Source of the DNA: Nephromyces sp. MM_2019
Lineage: Eukaryota; Apicomplexa; Aconoidasida; Nephromycida
Reading direction: 5' to 3'
Length of the DNA: 64,000 bases
Assembly: GCA_015657535.1 (NCBI GenBank)
Contig: JADHZB010000920.1
Location: 2,639-66,638, forward strand
Shown: positions 61,501 to 64,000 of the stretch, piece after piece
Layout of the letters: each line of letters starts with the position of its first letter
How positions within the stretch are numbered: the stretch's first letter is position 1
Position numbers and translations under genes: made by a program
Notes under the pieces: model-generated
What the model was told of the DNA's origin: nothing
The model's database searches: none
The model's input: only the letters and a program-made list of their open reading frames with translations

Positions 61501-62471
61501 TTTCTACGCATGCAGCCTACACCTTAGAGGGAACCCACACTTCCCTGGAACCAGTACAAACTGCAGAGAAGATAGTTTGCAGGCAAATACGATACTTGAC
61601 GAAAATTTATCAAAGAGACAGGTGCCAATATCAGTAGCATGCATAAACGCTGCTTAGTAATGTAGACTGAAGCAGGGTCTTCAAACTTGTACCTATGTCG
61701 TATGACTCCCATCTCGGATATTATTGTGGTACCATGCAGGATATGGTTTAATCACCAATTTTCCAACTCGTGTGTGTCTGTGTGTGTGCATATTTCACTG
61801 TTTTATCTTCAGAGGAAGCTTTTGAAGCTTAATTGCGCCTTGTTTTTCCAACATCCACACGTCTGCCTTTGGAGCTAAAATCTCAGTAAAACAGAGTGAT
61901 TGCTTTGTAATCGAGATATTTTCCGGTATTTCCTTCTGGAATTAGTATCTTGAGCAATCTCCTAATCTATATACTTTTTACTTGCGGCTCTGCGGGTTTT
62001 GGAGCACAAGTGCCATCCAGATTTCCTAGAGAACTTAAAAAACGCTTTCTTTGGCCAAGCAATAGAATACCCTTATTGTATGCTACAAAAAAAGAGCTTA
62101 TAAAATAGAGTAAGGCCCGTGAGTAGCAATAAAAAACCCTACCATCTGCCCTCTTTCTTCTGCATTATTTTCTGATTCTTCATTCAAGTCTCTTTCGAAT
62201 ATTTGTAGATATTTTTATGTATTCATCCAGTTTCTTACTTTTTGAATTAAAGGAGAAGTGTAGACATGGCCACAGGCTGTCAAAAGGTATAATGAATATA
62301 TATATTATCCCGTCACACGGAAGTTAGCTTGCCTTTCTTTCGCAGGCCGTGATGACCACCAGAAAACTTCGCCGATGAAGAATCCTGTTGGAATCAAATG
62401 CTTGTGAACTTCTAAGGGCTTTTTTGTAGTGAATCGTGTGTTACTGGGGCAAGATTATCTTCTTCGTACCT
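58506..62471. other. About 4 kb without an identified gene
   Basis: Two open stretches look coding but match nothing I know. Plus 60752-61143 is open for 130 codons, beginning near AIRQKINRIKQGSEVV and ending with a stop after SALAEYYILP. Minus 60584-60324 has an N-terminal hydrophobic stretch, then KLFAFTDTFLAVGNLIN, and ends QTGETAPQTL. On the minus strand 58915-58840 has exon-like edges (TTTTTAG acceptor, GTCAG|GTACCA donor). None can be joined with confidence. Confidence 0.4.
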
Positions 62472-64000
62472 ATGCTATCGAGTGAGCAGGAGATTTCGGA
62501 GATCTTAGATCTCTTGCTATTTTGCTCAGAATTCTCATTGAGTTATGGTTTCATTGAGCAGTTTGACTTTTTTAGCGATGCCTTTCAAGTGGTTTTTAAT
62601 AGTTCTAACCACAGAAGTTTCCCTTCTGTAGAGAATTTTTCACTGGAGCATAAAGAATTGCTTAGAAAGAAATTTCATGGGCAGCTAATTGCACGTGAGA
62701 TTTGGGTGCAACAAGACTATGAAACTATAAAATCTCGGTTTCACAGGGAAGGTTAGTGAGAATGCGTTTTCGTGGGTATAACCGTAATATCCATATTGTT
62801 TTGCCTACAAAAACGTGAGATAACTTTTTTTTCTTAAATATGAGCACAAAATAAGAGTTATAATAGATATATAAAGGTGCTATTTATATTTAATTTTTTA
62901 TCTTTATTTCATTAATCTTTAGAGAAGTCAATTGGCCGAAAAAGGGGTTTTAATTTTGCATTTTACTGTAGTTTTTACATGGGCTTCTAATGGTATTTGA
63001 GACGGATTTTCTCTGAATTTCTCGTATATATTACAGCACTAAAGAATAAAAGTCCTCAATATGGAGCCTTCAATCGCCCCCACGAGGCCCCATCGATGAA
63101 GTTTTTGTATGCAGTCGCTGTTTATACCACTGAATCGAATTACCAGGTCCATCAATTCCTCCTGAATCTAGCTTTTTCTTTTAAAAATGCATAGTATATT
63201 GAAATATCTGATGACTTTTAATATCTTTTAAAACTTCATGTCTGAAGTTTCTTTTAAACGTTTTAAAAGCGTCTTTTTGGTGTTGAAAAACTGCTTTAGT
63301 GTGAAGATATACTTGAAATACACTCTTTAGAATGAGGTTTTCCTAAGTATCTTGAATAAAAATTAAGAAATAGAATTATTGGGTAAGCTGTTTCTTCTGG
63401 GGGTGGATCTTTAGCATACTCTAAGTCTATCAAATTGAAAAGCATTGTTTAAAGCATTTAAAGAGTATTTGCAATATTTGGGTAGAATTGAAGATAAAAA
63501 TGGGTTTTTGCAAATTTTTTTTTTCTGCAATCCTCATAATATTATATTGGAAAAATGCTTTTTTTGCGTTTAATCTCTTTGCAACTGAATATATATCTCA
63601 GCTGTGCTGTTGAGGAAAGTGTTTGTATCTCCTTTGAGGAAAACTTCATAATACAAAAGAAGCTTCATAATGCGAGAGAAACCACTACCACGAGAGAAAC
63701 CCCCCACCTCGAGAGAAACCCCCCACCACGAGAGAAATCCCCCACCAACCTAAGCACCCCCAATCCGTACATGCCCCCCCCCGAAAAGAGCTCATTTCTT
63801 CAAATTTTTTTTATTGCACAAAAGGCGAAAAATCACGAAGTTTTCTTCTTTTATTTTTTCTTTCTTTGCCTCTTTTAGGACTATAAGCTTTTATTGTTAT
63901 TTCTTTAAAAAATGTGATTACGCTGTCGAACATCAGTGATTTTTTGCGGATAATATAGTTTTTGATGAAGAAATTCGCGATTTTCTTAAAAAGCTTTCAT
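62472..64000 (+). CDS. Partial unidentified gene, at least 3 exons, 3' end outside window
   Basis: Exon A (62472-62751) starts MLSSEQEISEILDLLLF and ends GGAAG|GTTAGT in phase 1. Exon B (63037 to about 63193) follows ATATTACAG in phase and encodes ALKNKSPQYGAFNRPHEAPS and FLYAVAVYTTESNYQ. It could also end earlier, at CAG|GTCCAT (63146). Exon C may start at 63602 (CTCAG|C), which fits phase 2. A further exon-like stretch (VFDEEIRDFLKKL) reaches the right edge from about 63960. The piece AVAVYTTESNYQ after a Trp/Lys-rich helical region recalls the Y-T...Y..N segment of arginine-specific mono-ADP-ribosyltransferases, but the catalytic R-S-E triad is not visible, so I do not assign it. Confidence 0.5.
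63673..63747. repeat. 18-19-bp tandem repeat, four copies
   Basis: CGAGAGAAACCCCCCACCA and variants start at 63673, 63691, 63710 and 63729. A C-rich stretch with a CCCCCCCC run follows to about 63782. It lies within or just after possible exon C of the right-edge gene, so it is either coding (Arg-Glu-Thr-Pro-rich) or intronic. Confidence 0.88.

Overview
This is eukaryotic nuclear DNA: AT-rich, intron-dense, with long GT-AG introns (about 300 bp to several kb) cutting conserved genes into short exons. Open frames alone hide most genes. I rebuilt genes by finding family motifs and requiring matching splice phases. The adenosylhomocysteinase has the insertion known from plant and protozoan enzymes and ends like apicomplexan ones. 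A secreted von Willebrand A-like protein also fits an alveolate, probably apicomplexan, parasite or symbiont. The species is an inference. There is one 50-N gap (17165-17214), so this is a scaffold.

Layout. (1) 1-2469, minus: secreted vWA-like protein, cut off by the window's left edge. (2) 2.5-13.5 kb: mostly unassigned. (3) 13493-14398, minus: APC11, the RING-H2 subunit of the anaphase-promoting complex. (4) 14.4-18.6 kb: unassigned, with weak membrane-protein-like exons around the gap. (5) 18619-22942, plus: triosephosphate isomerase, five exons, complete. (6) 24928-37719 and beyond, minus: a roughly 13 kb DNA polymerase eta gene in at least 13 exons, with a UBZ3 zinc finger and a C-terminal PIP box. 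Its first exon was not found. (7) 38284-39494, plus: unidentified membrane-protein-like exons. (8) 42045-47455, minus: adenosylhomocysteinase, six exons, complete. (9) 47822-48109, minus: small putative secreted protein. (10) 52459-58505, plus: short-chain dehydrogenase/reductase, six exons, complete, with an unusual hydrophobic insert. (11) 62472 to the right edge, plus: partial unidentified gene.

The genes are ordinary eukaryotic neighbours (glycolysis, methyl cycle, translesion synthesis, cell cycle, lipid/steroid-type redox). They are not an operon or a co-functional cluster. The most unusual features are in introns: minisatellites with exact 14-, 46- and 72-bp periods, complementary G-rich and C-rich blocks at the two ends of one AHCY intron, a tandem array repeating a splice-donor-like motif, and an antisense frame with a 24-codon period inside the polymerase eta gene. 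I saw no tRNA, rRNA, CRISPR array or transposase.
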